A stretch of DNA of 64,000 bases from Hordeum vulgare subsp. vulgare (lineage: Eukaryota > Streptophyta > Magnoliopsida > Poales > Poaceae): positions 197,329,986-197,393,985 of the forward strand of contig NC_058522.1 of assembly GCF_904849725.1 (NCBI RefSeq), written 5' to 3'. Positions within the stretch are counted from its first letter, which is position 1. Every line of letters starts with the position of its first letter. Below are positions 23,082 through 35,641 of the stretch, piece after piece. The position numbers were made by a program, and so were the translations under genes. The notes under the pieces are model-generated. The model made no database searches and had not been told where the DNA came from. It was given only the letters and a program-made list of their open reading frames with translations.

Positions 23082-23853
23082 CTTAGTGCCATATATTATG
23101 ATCCAATTATGTGTGGAAATCCTATGATGTTTGAGTAGATTTCTTTTGTCATACGGGTTAATTGTGATATGATCTTATTGATATGAGTTGTGTGTTGATA
23201 TGGTGTTTTCTTAAGGTGCCTTCCGTGAGGTACACACGTGAAGGATACACGTTGGAGGGTTAGCAATATGTTCGTGATTCGGTTATAGTGGGTGGCTAGA
23301 GTGATAGAAGCTTACACCCGAGTAAGGGAATTGTCTCCTATGGGAGTAAAGGGGAGTTGATGTTTAATGCTATGGTTGGGTTTACCTTAATGATTTCTAA
23401 TAGTTGCGGATGCTTGCTAGAGGTCCAATCATGAATGCATATAATCCAAATACATAAAGTGTGTTAGCGTATGCTTCTCCCTCTTTGCATACGATAAGTA
23501 TCTATCATGTTATATTCAATTGCCTATGGACAATCTTTCTCTTGCATTACAAACAAGCTTTATACTAAACCACTTACTTATTAATATTTATCTAAACAAC
23601 ACCTAACTTCTATTTATTTATTCTTCATTATCTTGCATAACTATCTATTACACCTACTAAGTACTTCTAGTTTCTTTCTTGTAAGGTTGTTTCATACTTG
23701 TTCTAGTTAAAGTAAGCTATAGCGTGCGTAGAGTTTTATTGGTAGTTGATAGAACTTGAGAGAATATTAATTCTACCTGTAGGTACTTGTTGGGTTCGAC
23801 ACTCTTCCTTATCGAAAAAGGCTAAAAACGATCCCCTGTGCTTGTGGGTTATC
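23082..23853 (+). mobile_element. Truncated LTR tail of another gypsy element
   Basis: AT-rich non-coding sequence that ends with CCCCTGTGCTTGTGGGTTATCA at 23853, the 3' end style of gypsy LTRs in these genomes and similar to the minus-strand end of the solo LTR at 4579. Its left part is missing, because the Athila-like LTR ends at 23081. No gene is seen. Confidence 0.55.
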
Positions 23854-23861
23854 ACACGCCC

Positions 23862-24314
23862 ATCACTTTCGACGTCGAGGATTACCCTCATTGCACTACT
23901 GTTGTCAGACATTTGTTGTTGTTGGTTTCACCAACAATTCCCAACCTCAAGCTGAGAATGATGGTGGTTGATGGTGGGGACGGCTTGAATTTGATCTCGC
24001 CTAATATGATCAAACTACTATAGATCCCTGAAGTGGATCTAAAGCCGACAGGGACATTCCAAGTGGTCAGCCCAGGAAGGACCCAACCCAAGGGGAAAAT
24101 CACCTCGCTAGTGACATTTCGTTGCGTGCTCAACTTTAGGACAGAGAAGATCATGTTTGGTGTCACCTAGATACCGCTTCCATACATTAGAATCCTCAGC
24201 CGCTAAGCTCTGGCAAAGTTCATGGTGGTGTCCCACTATGCTTACAACACCCTATAGATGCCAGGGCTGATGAGTGTCATCACCTTCCACTCCAACAAGA
24301 AAAGTGCAGTCTTG
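23862..24314 (+). pseudogene. Gypsy (Tat/Retand-like) pol, protease region
   Basis: A frame with two or three stops that reads FDVEDYPHCTTVVRHLLLLV and then VDGGDGLNLISPNMIK. The second is the aspartic protease motif; here DGG replaces the usual DSG or DTG, as seen in Tat-type elements. It continues through GKITSLVTFRCVLNFRTEKI to SNKKSAV at 24309, where the solo LTR interrupts it; the frame resumes at 25859 (CADKLYQEEIAP). Cellular role would have been cleaving the retroelement polyprotein. Clearly dead. Confidence 0.8.
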
Positions 24315-25858
24315 TGATACGTCTCCAACGTATCTATAATTTTTGATGGTTTCATGATATTATCTTGTCAAACTTTGGATGTTTTGCATTCCTTTTATAT
24401 ATTTTTTGGGACTAACTTATTAACTCAGTGCCAAGTGCCACTTCCTTTTTTTTCCATGTTTTTTACCCCTTTCAGAGGAGGATTTTGAACAGAGTCCAAA
24501 CGGAATGAAACTGCCAAAAAGATTTTTTCCGGAACAGAAAAAGATCGGGGAGCCGGAGAGTCAGGGCAGGTGGCCACCAGGGACCCCACAAGCCCTCATG
24601 GCGCGGCCACGGGGGCGCGGCCCCCTGGCTTGTGGGCTCCCTGAGGCCCCTTTGCCCTAGGTTTTGCGCCTATATATCCCCAAAAATTCCAGAAAGAATC
24701 AGGAGATCATCGAAAGTACTTTTCCGCCGCCGCAAGCTTCTGTCTCCGCAAGATCCCATCTGGGGCAGGTTCCGGTTCCCTGCCGGAGGGGGATTCGGAT
24801 ATGGAGGGCTTCTTCATCAACACCATGACCTCTCCAATGAAGCGTGAGTAGTTCACCATAGACCTACGGGTCCATAGCTAGTAACTAGATGGCTTCTTCT
24901 CTCTCTTGGATATTCAATACAAAGTTCTCCATGATCTTCATGGAGATCTATCCGATGTAATCTTCTTTTGCGGTGTGTTGGTGGAGATCCAATGAATTGT
25001 GGATTTATGATCATATTATCTGGGAATCTTATTTGAGTTTCTTCTGATCTCTCTTATGCATGATTTCATATCCTTGTAATTCTCTTCGAGTTGTGGGTTT
25101 TGTTTGGCCAATTAGATCTATGATTCTTGCAATGGGAGAAGTGCTTGGTTTTGGGTTCATACCGTGCGGTGACCTCACTCAGTGACAGAAGGGGTAGCGA
25201 GGCATGCATCGTGTTGTTGCCATCAAGCGTAAAAAGATGCGGTGTTCATCATTGGTTTGAGATTATCCCTGTACATCATGTCATCTTGCTTAAGGCGTTA
25301 CTATGTTCGTCATGAACTCAATACACTAGATGCATGCTGGATAGCGGTCGATGTGTGGAGTAATAGTAGTAGATGCAGAAAGTATCGATCTACTTGTCTC
25401 GGATGTGATGCTTATATGTATGATCATTGCCTTAGATATCGTCATGACTTTGCACGGTTTAATCAATTGCTCGACAGTAATTTGTTCACCAACCATGATA
25501 TTTTCTATTTTGAGAGAAGCCTCTAGTGAACACTATGGCCCCGGGGTCTACTTCACACCATATTTTCAACCTTACACTTTTTACTTCGTTGCACTTTCCG
25601 CCTTCAGATCTCACTTTGCAGACAATCTTGAAGGTATTGACAACCCCTTTGAAGCGTTGGGTGCAAGCTCGTTTGTGTTTGTGCAGGTACTCTAGACTTG
25701 ACGAGAATCTCCTACTGGATCGATACATTGGTTCTCAAACTGAGGGAAATACTTACTGCTCCTTTGCTGCATCACCCTTTCCTCTTCAAGGGAAAAACCA
25801 ACGGAAGCAAGTCTCCGTCAATGTGTCAATTTCTGGCGCCGTGGTTTGAGAAGTAGCA
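24315..25858 (+). mobile_element. Solo LTR (Athila-like) inside the Tat/Retand-like pol
   Basis: A 1544-bp LTR, TGATACGTCTCCAACG...GAAGTAGCA, of the same family as the 3' LTR at 14408. Flanked by near-identical 5-bp sites TCTTG (24310-24314) and TCTTC (25859-25863); the protease-to-RT reading frame rejoins when it is removed. TATA-like TATATATC at 24671-24678. The last 60 bp contain a short extra segment with TTTCTGGCGCCG, which resembles the primer-binding region normally found just inside the element. Confidence 0.9.
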
Positions 25859-27000
25859 TCTTCTGTGCTGACAAGCTCTACCAGGAAGAAATTGCACCAT
25901 CTGTTGACAAGGCGCTTGCTTCTGCCAAGAAAGATCCCGGGGGAACAAAGACAAGAGTAGAGGCAAGACCTCCAGCAAGGACTCCAGGAAGCGCACTACA
26001 AAGTGCAACATACCCGTTGAGTATGTGCTGAGGAGCTTTGCCTCCAGGAAGAATATATCCAAGGTAGCGGCCCTCAAGATGAATTAAGTGTATTCGAAGG
26101 AGGATGGGTCGGGAGGCATGTTCACCATAAGTGCCACCCTTGACGACAATGAAAGCATGCTCATCTCCTTCCTATGGGGGAATATCGATGTGTGTGCCTG
26201 GCAACGATCTGATTTCCCTCGTGTTCCAAGGGAGGTGATTGAGAAAAACCTTGATGTTTGTCCCCATGCATGCCCCGTCAAGAAGAACGTTAGGAAGCAT
26301 GCTTTGTAGTAGAAGAGTTCATTGTCGAGGAAATAAACAAGCTGGAAGCAGCATGTGTGATCATAGGTGTGATCCATCCAACATGGTTGTCAAATCTAGT
26401 TGTAGTGTAGAAGGCAAACATAAAGAGGATTCTTTGTACTGAGTTTACTGATTTAAATAAAACTTGTCCAAAGGATTCTTTTCCTTGGTCATGCATTGAT
26501 CAAATAGTGGACTCCACTACCGGCTACATCCTCCTCTCCTTCCTTGATGCTTATTCTGGTTACCATCAGATTTTCATGTCCAAGTAAGATGAAGTGTATG
26601 CCTTCCGGATTCAAAATTAAAAGATACACTTGAAAATTACACAAGATTAACTTGAAGCTCAATCCCGATAAGTGTGTGTTTGGCTTTCCATCCAGCAAGC
26701 TTCTTGGGTTCTTCATTTCTCAGTATGGACTCGAAGCCATCCCTGACAAGACAAGGCCATTGAGAAGTTTAAAGCACCAAAGCGTGTCAAGGATGTGCGC
26801 TGCTTGGCATGTTGTGATGCCGCATTAGGTAGGTTTATTTATAAGTCTTCTTATTGCACCCTCCCTAAGACAAGAGCACTACAAAAAGGCAGCTTTAATG
26901 AAATGGACTTCGGAAGCGGAGGTAGTGCTATAGGATTTTAAAAAGTACATGTCCTCAATGGCAATACTAGTTGCACCTAAGCCGTAAGAGATGTTGCTGT
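25859..27000 (+). pseudogene. Gypsy (Tat/Retand-like) pol, reverse transcriptase remnant
   Basis: Continuation of the pol interrupted by the solo LTR. Recognisable pieces across three frames: CADKLYQEEIAP (25864), MLISFLWGN...SDFPRVPREVIEK (about 26160-26250), CPVKKNVRKHAL (about 26273), TDLNKTCPKDSFPWSCIDQI with SFLDAYSGYHQIF (about 26450-26580), and LKLNPDKCVFGFPSSKLLGF (about 26650-26715). The catalytic YxDD block between the last two is missing: sequence jumps directly from the palm start to the LNPDKC motif, so part of the reverse transcriptase is deleted. Many stops and shifts. Confidence 0.8.
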
Positions 27001-28010
27001 TATATTTGGTGGAAACCAAACAAGTAGTTTGTGTTGCACTAGTGGAAAATAGGGAAGGTGATGATGAAGAGCCAGCAGCCCCAAATCAGGAAGCCGACAA
27101 GCGAGACTCTATTCCGGCAAGCCAAACTGCAAGTACAGTGCAAGAATCAAACCAGCAAGTTGTGCAGAAGAATAAATGGGGTAGTGCCCGTTTATCTGTC
27201 AGGTCTCTTCGGTAGGGGCTTAGATCAAGATACGATTTTGCACAAAAGTTTCTATTTCATCTCCTCATGCCCTCGTGGAAGCTAGACCACTACTTCCAAG
27301 CACACCACATCACTGTCATCACTTGCTTTCCTTTGCAACGCATCTTCAGAAATCCAGAAGGCACCGGCAGGATAGTGGAGTGGGAGTTGGAGAAGGCCAG
27401 TTCTAATATGAGTTTTTTAAGAACATCAACTATTCAAAGAAGGGCCCTAGCAGAGTTCATTGCAGAATGGACGCCAGTGAAAGATGAAGAGAACCAACAA
27501 ACAATCCTCCCAGTAGAAGAAGCCCCACAAGAATGGATCATGTACTTTGATGGAGCATTTTCGCTGCAAGGCTCCGATGCGAGCATGCTGATTGTCTCAC
27601 ACACCGGAGATCACCTCATGTACATGATCCAGATGCACTTTATCAGGGAGGTAAAGACAAACAACATTGCTGATTATGAATGACTGCTTCCAGGCATGTG
27701 GATTGTTGTATATCTTAGCATCAGTAAGCTAATCATCATTGCAGATTCACAACTTGTTGTGCGTCATGTAAACAAGTATTACCAGATACCGTTGATGGAC
27801 TATTATGTTGATGAAGTAAGGAACTTCGAAGAGCACTTTGATGTGCAAACAGAGCACATTCCTCATGCGGAATATAGCATCGCTAACGACCTGTCAAAAT
27901 CAGTTGCTGAAAAGGTGCATATGGAACAAGGGACTTTTGTACTGCGAATAACTCAACCATATGTCCCACAATCAATGCAGCAATCGTAGAAGAGAAAGAT
28001 TAATTCCAAC
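27001..28010 (+). pseudogene. Gypsy (Tat/Retand-like) pol, RNase H remnant
   Basis: Starts in the connection region (LETKQVVCVALVENREGDDE near 27005), then 27267-27683 with LALAEF-type text: RRALAEFIAEWTPVKDEENQ, followed by EWIMYFDGAFSLQGSDASML, the first catalytic block of the plant-type RNase H (RVT_3) carried by Tat elements. A stop at about 27681 separates it from 27696-27989, where IIIADSQLVVRHVNKYYQIP and HIPHAEYSIANDLSKSV give the later RNase H blocks. The role would be degrading the RNA template during reverse transcription. Confidence 0.8.
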
Positions 28011-28186
28011 AACTACTTTCTCACAGAGCTACCAGCCACTGCCAAGATAGCTATCACAAACAACACACCGTTTGCCGGCGGCCATCAAGTTCCGGTAGGA
28101 TATAAAGTTCTTGTCTTCAAGGCCAGTGCTCCTGCAACAGAAGAGATGTTTTTAGTCCTTATCCTCCAGTACAGGCTTCGGTATGG

Positions 28187-29340
28187 GTGCAACAGATGCT
28201 ACAATATCTTCACAAAGGAGAACTTATGTCAGAGGAGGGAGGGGCTAAAAGAGTAGCCCAACTATCAAGTATGTACCAATTCATGGACAACATTCTCTTC
28301 AAGAGAAGGCCAAACGGCGTGAAATTGAAGTGCATCTTTCAAGAAGATGCACAAAAGTTTTTGGCAGAAATACACAAATGTATGTGTGGTTCCCACATCG
28401 GTTCCTATGCGCTTGTCGGCAAGGCTTTCGGGCAAGGATTCTACTGGTCGAAATCCCTCTAAGATACCTTGGCAGTCGTAACCAGGTGTGTAGCATACCA
28501 ATTCCCCGCCAAGAAAATTTATTAGCCGATACAAGCACTTCAAACCATACAACTCCCGTGTCCTTTCTTTGTCTAGGGGCTCGACATTGTTGGCCCTTTC
28601 ACTCTTACTACCATGGGCTTTGAGTTCCTGTTTGTTGGAATCGACATGTTAACAAAGTGAACTAAGGTAGAGCAAGTGAGGAAGGTGAAAACACAAGCAA
28701 CCGTCAAGTTCTTCGAAGTAATAGTTTGCCATTTTGGTGTCCCCAACAGGATCATCACCGACAACGACAGATAGTTTTTGAGCCGCACCTTCATGTAGTA
28801 CTGCCATTATCTTGGCTCTAAGGTTTGCTTTGTGTACGTTGCTCACCCAAGAAGCAATGGCAAAGTGGAGAGGGTTAATAATGAAGTGTTGCCTGTCCTC
28901 AAGGCATGGTTTCCACAAGTTGGAGAAGTGCGTAAGGTGCTCGATTGATGACCTGTCGGCGGTTCTTTGGTCACTCAGGACGACACCAAATTAAGCTACG
29001 GGCGAGAGACACTTCTCCCTAGTCTACGATGCAGAAGAGGTACTCCCCATAGAACTGAAATATCAGTGTCCCCGAGTGCAAGCCTTGAATAAGGTTTATA
29101 AGAGAAACTACGGCAAGGTGATGCCACACTCATCGAGGAAGATTGTCTTCATGATGCCCTATGTGTTGCCTGGTACCAGCAACCTTTGAGGAAGGCGACC
29201 TTGTTATTCAGCGGATTCAGTCTACAAAGGGATCAAACAAGTGGTCGCCAACTAGGAAGGACCTTACCAGGTAGAACGAGTCAATAGACCTGGCGAGGTC
29301 TGCCTGGACACCAAGGAACGAGTGCAGTGCAAAACGTGTG
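28187..29340 (+). pseudogene. Gypsy (Tat/Retand-like) pol, integrase remnant
   Basis: Integrase region after the RNase H. The N-terminal zinc area (MYQFMDNILFKRRPNGVKLK, EIHKCMCGSHIGSYALVGKA) is open to 28462. The core follows in shifted frames: GLDIVGPFTLTTMGFEFLFV (about 28575-28635, first catalytic Asp), FGVPNRIITDNDR (about 28735, second Asp) and HPRSNGKVERVNNEVL (about 28847, Glu). The C-terminal part ends with EGPYQVERVNRPGEVCLDTK near 29260-29315. Catalytic residues are present, but at least four stops break it. Confidence 0.8.
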
Positions 29341-29766
29341 GAATATCAAGAATCTTTGCAAGTTCTAAACATGAGGCGCGATTGCCATGCCACCTGGCAA
29401 CCACATTTGTACAATTTTTTGTAGGGCATGTCATCCTTGGTACAAAGCTGGTCACAGACCTTGAGTATAATAAATAAATCCAACTGTTTCACAACTCTTC
29501 TAAAAGTACATATTAGAATTATGTATGTTGTATTCATATTAACTCTTATAAAATGGTTGACGAACTAGCAAGGTTCCTAGCCTCCTCTTTTCTCTTCTTT
29601 CTTTTTCTAAAAGGGTAGGAGGGACCCTCGCGCACAAGTTTTCCTGGGGGTGATGGTATGGACACCGAAATGGCGATTGAGTTGATCATTTTCTGACATG
29701 AAATATAGAAAAGAAATCTAAGTTATAAACTTTAAGTTCTTTTTTGTGGCTACTTTCCATGAACTA
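29341..29766 (+). other. 3' untranslated part of the Tat/Retand-like element, no gene seen
   Basis: AT-rich sequence after the integrase C-terminus. A pyrimidine-rich stretch is at 29580-29610. It ends where the LTR of the minus-strand gypsy begins; AACTA (29762-29766) would be the left target duplication of that element. Confidence 0.45.
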
Positions 29767-32700
29767 TGTGGGGACCCCGACTTGTAAGTCGAGATTGCCG
29801 AATGCACATGTACAGTGATCCCGTAGATCAATGCTTCTGAACACACAGATACTGAATAACAAGAGTCTTACATCCATATATAACGTCTCATACGTAAATA
29901 TGGCCTCAAAAGCCGACACACCCACATACTACTAAATGCGTATAACTTGGAGGATAACATTAATCCATGCCATCGGCCTTAACCTACAGGCATTATGAGT
30001 CGGAAGCCCCCTAGAGCCCATGTTCGTCCCGGACGAATTCTTATCTGAAGTCCCGTCTTCCATGCCTAGCCAATTAAATAACCAGTGGCAAGCCAATGAG
30101 TACTTTGATTGTACTCCCAAGCAACCCAGGAGGTGGAACAAGGCAATAACTAAATATGACATAATACGAGTAAGCCGATTTTGCGGAAAGCAGGTTTTCC
30201 CTAGTGCAACAAGATGATCAAATCTTGGGTGACATGCATCACAAGGCATAGCAGTAACCCAATAATCAAGTTAGAAATATCAATATCAAGTGTGGGTTGA
30301 AGATCCCATATCCACCCATCATGCCAAGTCACTTGACTTAGCTCAAGCATCATCTTCCCATGTCACCATGTTTTGCTCAAACTCCCACAAACGAACACTT
30401 TGTTTATGCAAAAATAACTGAACCTAGTTTAAGCAGCACCACCCAACTATCCTTGATCGTCGGCATGGCTATTCGAATAGTTTTACACTCCGTAGAGGTT
30501 GTGCGTTGTACCCACAAGACTCGGGGAACTTCCATGTCATCCACAACTCGCGGTATATAACATACGTGAGGTAAGCACCCGAACAATTCCTTTCCTCTAG
30601 CGACACTAAACAAAGAGCCCACAAATTGGTGCCATCCCCCATGGCATACACCATACAAGACTCACTTTATACCATCCATGGTCGCCATGCCTGACATGAC
30701 CTCGTCTCGAGACTGACCACATCACTCCCATCACTAGTAATGTGGGATCTCTATTAGCATCTATCAAAGTAATCAACAAAGCCCTGTCTCATAAGGGATA
30801 TCGTGGTTGCACATATAAGGTTGAGACGGTAAAAAAAATCTTAAATCTAATACCATTTTCGAAACCACTCACACAAAACTTTCCTTGGTACAATAGTTCT
30901 TTCCCAAGTGATCATACATCGCAACACCATCACCCTCGAGCATTAGTGGCACCCAACGGGGTTTTTGAAAAGCCTTTGTAAGCACTCCCTTCATCGTTAT
31001 TGTGCATACCCCCATCCCTGTTTGCGTATCAACTACCAGCAACTAACTACATCCCACATGAACAACCCTCATAATTGGTAGGGTCATGCCCAGATGCAGA
31101 TTTCAATGATGTGTCCTTCGGGGACAACCCAACAAGGGGGTCTCCGATCCAATAGGAATATATGCATAAGGTATCATATGACATGCAATTAAAAGTTTCT
31201 TAGGCATGGTCAAAGGGTTGCTTGCCTTGGTCAGCAAAGTATCCGGGGTCTTCAAATCTTCGGGTCCAACTCCTTCATCAACCACGTGATCTATCGTCGC
31301 GATAGTAATAACAATAATAAGAATCACAACACAAACATAACACAAAACTGATTCCTAAAATGTTACCCTACTCTCCAAAATACTAACTTCACAACTAAAA
31401 ATATTTGTCTCTGGTTTTGGAGTGAAAAAGGTTTTAAAATCTATTTTAACAAAGGCTGAAAATACTCCAAACTAGGTTTTAAAATAAAACAATGTATAAA
31501 AGCATTTGTAAAAATTACACAAGTAGTGTTATAAAATACTACATATTTTTACAAGATTTATGGTGGAAAAATTATTAGATTTCAAGGAATATTTTTCCGT
31601 GTGGAAAATTTGGCACATGCGAGAAAATTGAAAAATAAAAAGGGCTTAGCATCCTCGGACAGACTCGGCCAGCAGCTGGGCCGGCCCAGCCACCCAGCCA
31701 ATGCGCGTGCGCCGTCAGGTTTGAACCTCACACATAGTGCCCTATGGCCAGTGACTGAGAGAGGGAGAGAGAGAGAGACTGAGGCCGATAGGTGAGGTCA
31801 CCTTATGAGGGTCGTCTTCTACCTCACGACAGGAAGGGGAGGAGCTCACCGGCGTCAGCTCCGTTGATGGCGAGGGAAGGTAAGCGTAGGAATGGAATCC
31901 GCACACTCGAGTCATTCGGATGGGTCTCGATGGAGTGGTTGAGGTGGCCGAAGTCGCCGATGATGAGGAAGCCACGGCGGAGGGCATCGGGAGGTTGTTG
32001 GTGCAGATGTTCAGCGAAGGGAAAGGAGCGGGGAAGAGGTGGAGGTCTGGATGAAGGTGGAATGGAGGCCGGAGCGGGCCTATGTCCCGAGATCGACAGA
32101 GCCCCGACGCGGTGGCGCCTCGGTCGATCTCGAGCACTGGTGCTCGGAAATCTCACGTGGGGTGATTGGGTGGTCGATTTGGGGTGAGAGGAAGTTTCCA
32201 GAGGGGGAGAGATATCGGGGTGGCCTTTATATAAGCGTGTCACGGTCCACCGATAGGTGGTGCACCGGCGAGGCCATGGAAACGGCTAGAGGAGGATAGA
32301 AGGATCGGGAATGAGCACGTGGTCTTCGTGGGTGTGGTTTACCTCCGAATGAGCCACCGGATCGCTTCGGGCGGGCACGGGAAGGCGTCACCAGGTGTAG
32401 GAGAAAGGGAGAGAGGAGGGGCCCGACGTGGCGCTGACACCGGTCGTCGAGGAAGCCAAAGCCAAACAACTTATGGGGGTGAGGCCTGGCCGGGGCTGGC
32501 CTCCCTTGGTGCGCGTGTGCATTATGGCGCTTCTAGAGAGCAATTTTGCTATGCCATGGCATGCTGGCGCGCCCCAATCATGTATACTAGTGTCTGGGGA
32601 CTTTTGAGATGCCCCTAGGATACTTTGGAGCCGAGGAGAGAAGTGGGGATCAAAGTAAAAGTGAGAAGCAGTCTATGTCAGTGATGAACTAGGAAAGGAA

Positions 32701-33903
32701 TTGGGAATCTGGTCTTTCTCCCATTGAATTAGAGCTAGGGCTCTCGGCTACAGATGTGGGGCTGAACCACAGACCTGTGATAAACGTTTCGAGTGAAGGA
32801 ACAAAGTAAAAGGGGTGAAAGTAGCTGTTTTACTAAATGACTAGAAGGTGTTTGATGTTGGTTTGAGAAAAATAAACTTCACCAAATGTAGTGAGAATTA
32901 ACAGGATTAAACAATGGGTAAAAATAGTAGGATTTACCAAGTTTGAGCTCATTTGAGCAAAGTTGACAATGTAGACATGGAAAACCCTAGAAAACGGCAC
33001 AATCACATTTCTGTGAACCAAGGTGAGTAAATCAATTCCCACAAATGCACAAATTGGTGTGCCATCCTTATTTGGAGGTTGGATCACTCCTGGAAAGTTT
33101 GAGAGCAATAGAGCAAACCTGGAAATGTAGAGTCGTTCCAACTTGGTTTTGGACAGGAATTCTTTTGGGTTTATTGGGCGAACAAAATCAACTTGGACGG
33201 GGATGAAACTTTGCAGGGTCACCTCATATAACATGTGACATATGATATAATTTTCCTAGGATTTATTGAGAATATCTCCTTTGGAAATATTTCCAACGCT
33301 TAGAATAGGCACAAAGGGTTTCGAGGGGTTTTGCCGAATATTCTGAACATGACCATGTGTTGAAACTCGCCTATATGGAAAATATATGTCCTTTGAGTTA
33401 CCCTAAATATGGTCAAATATTTTTAAGGCAGGAAAATAATGTTTCCTCATGAAATACCATTTCTGGCCTCAGAATACGGTGTTTAAATAAAATAGGAAAA
33501 TAAGTTCTAAAATAATAATTTTGTGGTTTTGGGAAGTCATTTTAATAATATAATAAAGGGAAAATCTTTGGGATAAAACATCTCTCCCAAATTAAGGACT
33601 TGTAGTGCAAATCCCAATTCAGGGGTTTTTGAAGCTTTATAAATAAATAATTGCCTTTTGTTGAAATAATATTTTATTAAGTATAGTTTCTGATCCTATA
33701 CACCTGTCATGATCATTGGGCAAGGGTTTGGGGCCAAGGATAGGAGTTTTTAGAAAGAAAGTAGTTTTGGTAAATTAAAACACAATCAAGCACACAAGCA
33801 AGTTGCAATCAAATCAGTCATCACAATCACTCAAAAAGTTTTAATTGGTTCCAAATTTTGTAAAAGATAATATGACAAATTCGTACAAACACAGGGTGTG
33901 ACA
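29767..33903 (-). mobile_element. 3' LTR of Del/Tekay-like gypsy, 4.1 kb
   Basis: On the minus strand it runs from TGTCACACCCTG (33903) to GGGGTCCCCACA (29767), a TG...CA LTR of 4137 bp. It follows, on the minus strand, the integrase C-terminus and a polypurine-like GTAAGGGGGTAGGTC just before 33903, so it is a 3' LTR. Its promoter TATA is at 32225-32234. The first few hundred bases after that site are GC-rich and contain small open frames (for example 139 codons at 32243-31824) that I regard as leader sequence. A short GAGAGA microsatellite lies near 31755-31777. The right-hand target duplication and the 5' LTR are not in the window. Confidence 0.8.
32225..32234 (-). promoter_or_regulatory. 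TATA box of the 4.1-kb LTR
   Basis: Minus strand TTATATAAAG in CGCTTATATAAAGGCCACC. GC-rich leader sequence follows on the minus strand. Splits the LTR into a U3 of about 1.7 kb and an R-U5 of about 2.4 kb. Confidence 0.6.
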
Positions 33904-33945
33904 GACCTACCCCCTTACAAGAATCTCGTCCATGAGATTACTAGG

Positions 33946-34228
33946 CTAAACTAAAAAGATAAGGGAAGTCGGATCTAAGGTAGTCTTCACGCTCCCATGT
34001 TTCTTTTGCTTCGGTGTGGTTGCTCCACTAGACCATGAAGTACTTGATGTTGCGGCTTCGAGTGCGACGCTTGGCTTCATCCAGGATGCAGATCGGTGTG
34101 TCATGATAATTGATATCTGGCTGAAGTTCGATGGCGTGATGATCGATGTCCTTGTAGAGGTCTGGACGGTTGGGAATTTGGAGGCACTTCCGGAGTTGTG
34201 ACACGTGGAAAATATTGTGCACACCCGA
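33946..34228 (-). pseudogene. Del/Tekay-like gypsy integrase C-terminus with chromodomain-like end
   Basis: Minus-strand frame giving NIFHVSQLRKCLQIP, then DTPICILDEAKRRTRSRNIK and, after a stop, WSNHTEAKETWERED. This is the classic end of chromovirus gypsy integrases, where a chromodomain-like module steers insertion. The upstream part continues at 59604-60740 beyond the copia composite; the CCCGA duplication (34224-34228 and 59604-59608) marks the break. About 40 bp of untranslated sequence separates it from the LTR at 33903. Confidence 0.85.
34224..34228. repeat. CCCGA target duplication, left copy
   Basis: Identical to 59604-59608. The gypsy integrase sequence is continuous if everything between is removed with one copy. 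Confidence 0.85.
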
Positions 34229-35641
34229 TGAAAGTGCGTTATATCGACTAGAGGGGGGTGAATAGGAGATTTTTAGAATTTCATCACTGAGGAAATTCCT
34301 TTTGAGGAAATTCCTCACTGATGACTAACTTACAGCGGAAACAGTAAAGGATCAGAAGTGCAAACTTTCACAACAGCAGTATTTCAGAGTGAAGAATGTG
34401 AAAACAGATTGCACTATGAGCGGGCACGCAGAATACAGATGAGGATTTACTGACGTGAAGAATTTGGGGTTGAGGAAATTCAGAGAAAGTCTTCAACAAA
34501 TTCTTCAAACAATCGCAGTGAAAGTCATCAACACATAATACGAGGAAAGTAAGGAGTTGAGGAATTAGAACCCGTTTCTCAGTGAAGACAGTCGTTGATG
34601 ACCCAGTTCCAACTGATGTGATAGTCGTACATCTGGTTTGGAGCGGCTTGGTATTGAAACCAAAGGACACCCAGTCCTGGGACACACAGTCCCTACCGTG
34701 TTCTCCTTGAGCTAAGGAGACACAGTCCTCGCCCAACACTCGTGGTAAGTCTTCAGGGCAGACTTGCAAACCCTCACAAACTTGGTCACCCGGTGATCCA
34801 CAATTGACTGCTGGAAAGCTCTAGACCATGACGCCTAACCGTCTGGAGGATGCACAGTCCTCAAAGGTAAAAGGCTTCAGTCCCACACAGGAACAACTTC
34901 TTCAGTGATGCTCAATCACTAGGTTTGGTTTGTGGTTTCGGTGTGTGGTGTATTTCCTCACTGATGAATTACTCTCGAAGGCTCTGAGGAATTGGGTTGC
35001 TCTTATGAGAAGTGTGAGTTTCTAACGGAGCAGCCAACCAGCTAGTGGTTGTGGGGGTGGCTATTTATAGCCTGGGAGCATCCCGACATGATTTGACACT
35101 AATGCCCTTAAATAATATGACCGTTGGAGTGGATAAGACCAGTGACTTGGCATGGCTATCGAAACGGTCGGAACCCTCACCTGTGAGAGTCCTCATGTCA
35201 CTCATATTCCTCACTTTGAGGCTTTTGGTAGGATTAGGCTTGGGTTGAGCATCACGAGGAAATTCATTCCATAGTGTAACTTTGACCCCCTTTAACAGTA
35301 CGGTGTTCCTATTACTCGAATGCGAAGAAAGTAAAACAGAAAGTGTAAATCTTCATGCTTCAATTCTTCAGAGTGATTTTCTTCACGAACCACCGGACTT
35401 CACAATATCAGTATCTTCATGAGGAATATCAATTTCATCGCAGATTCCTCGCGATTCATTTCTTCAGCTTCAGACCAATCTCTTCAACTAAAGACATATA
35501 TTTTTAGGGGTCGATATTCTTCAAATATCTCAAACTCCTCAATGACTTATAGATCATGTGTACACTCACAAACACATTAGATACTTAACCTATAAGTCTT
35601 CAAACCACCAAAATCACTAAGGGGCAATAGATACACTTACA
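34229..35641 (-). mobile_element. 3' LTR of the minus copia copy
   Basis: 1413 bp. On the minus strand TGTAAGTGTATCTATTG (35641) to ...ATAACGCACTTTCA (34229). The segment 35095-35641 aligns without gaps to the 5' LTR remnant 59603-59057, with about 16 differences in 547 bp by eye. TATA box at 35061-35070. Confidence 0.92.
35061..35070 (-). promoter_or_regulatory. TATA box of the copia LTR (minus copy)
   Basis: Minus strand CTATAAATAG within GGCTATAAATAGCCACC, about 570 bp into the LTR. The plus copy has the same motif at 58213-58220. Confidence 0.75.

Noticed and set aside
31742..32469. Overlapping 80-139-codon frames on both strands of the 4.1-kb LTR
   Set aside because: GC-rich leader with no domain; open on both strands, so composition explains them. 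No host-gene homology is recognised by eye.
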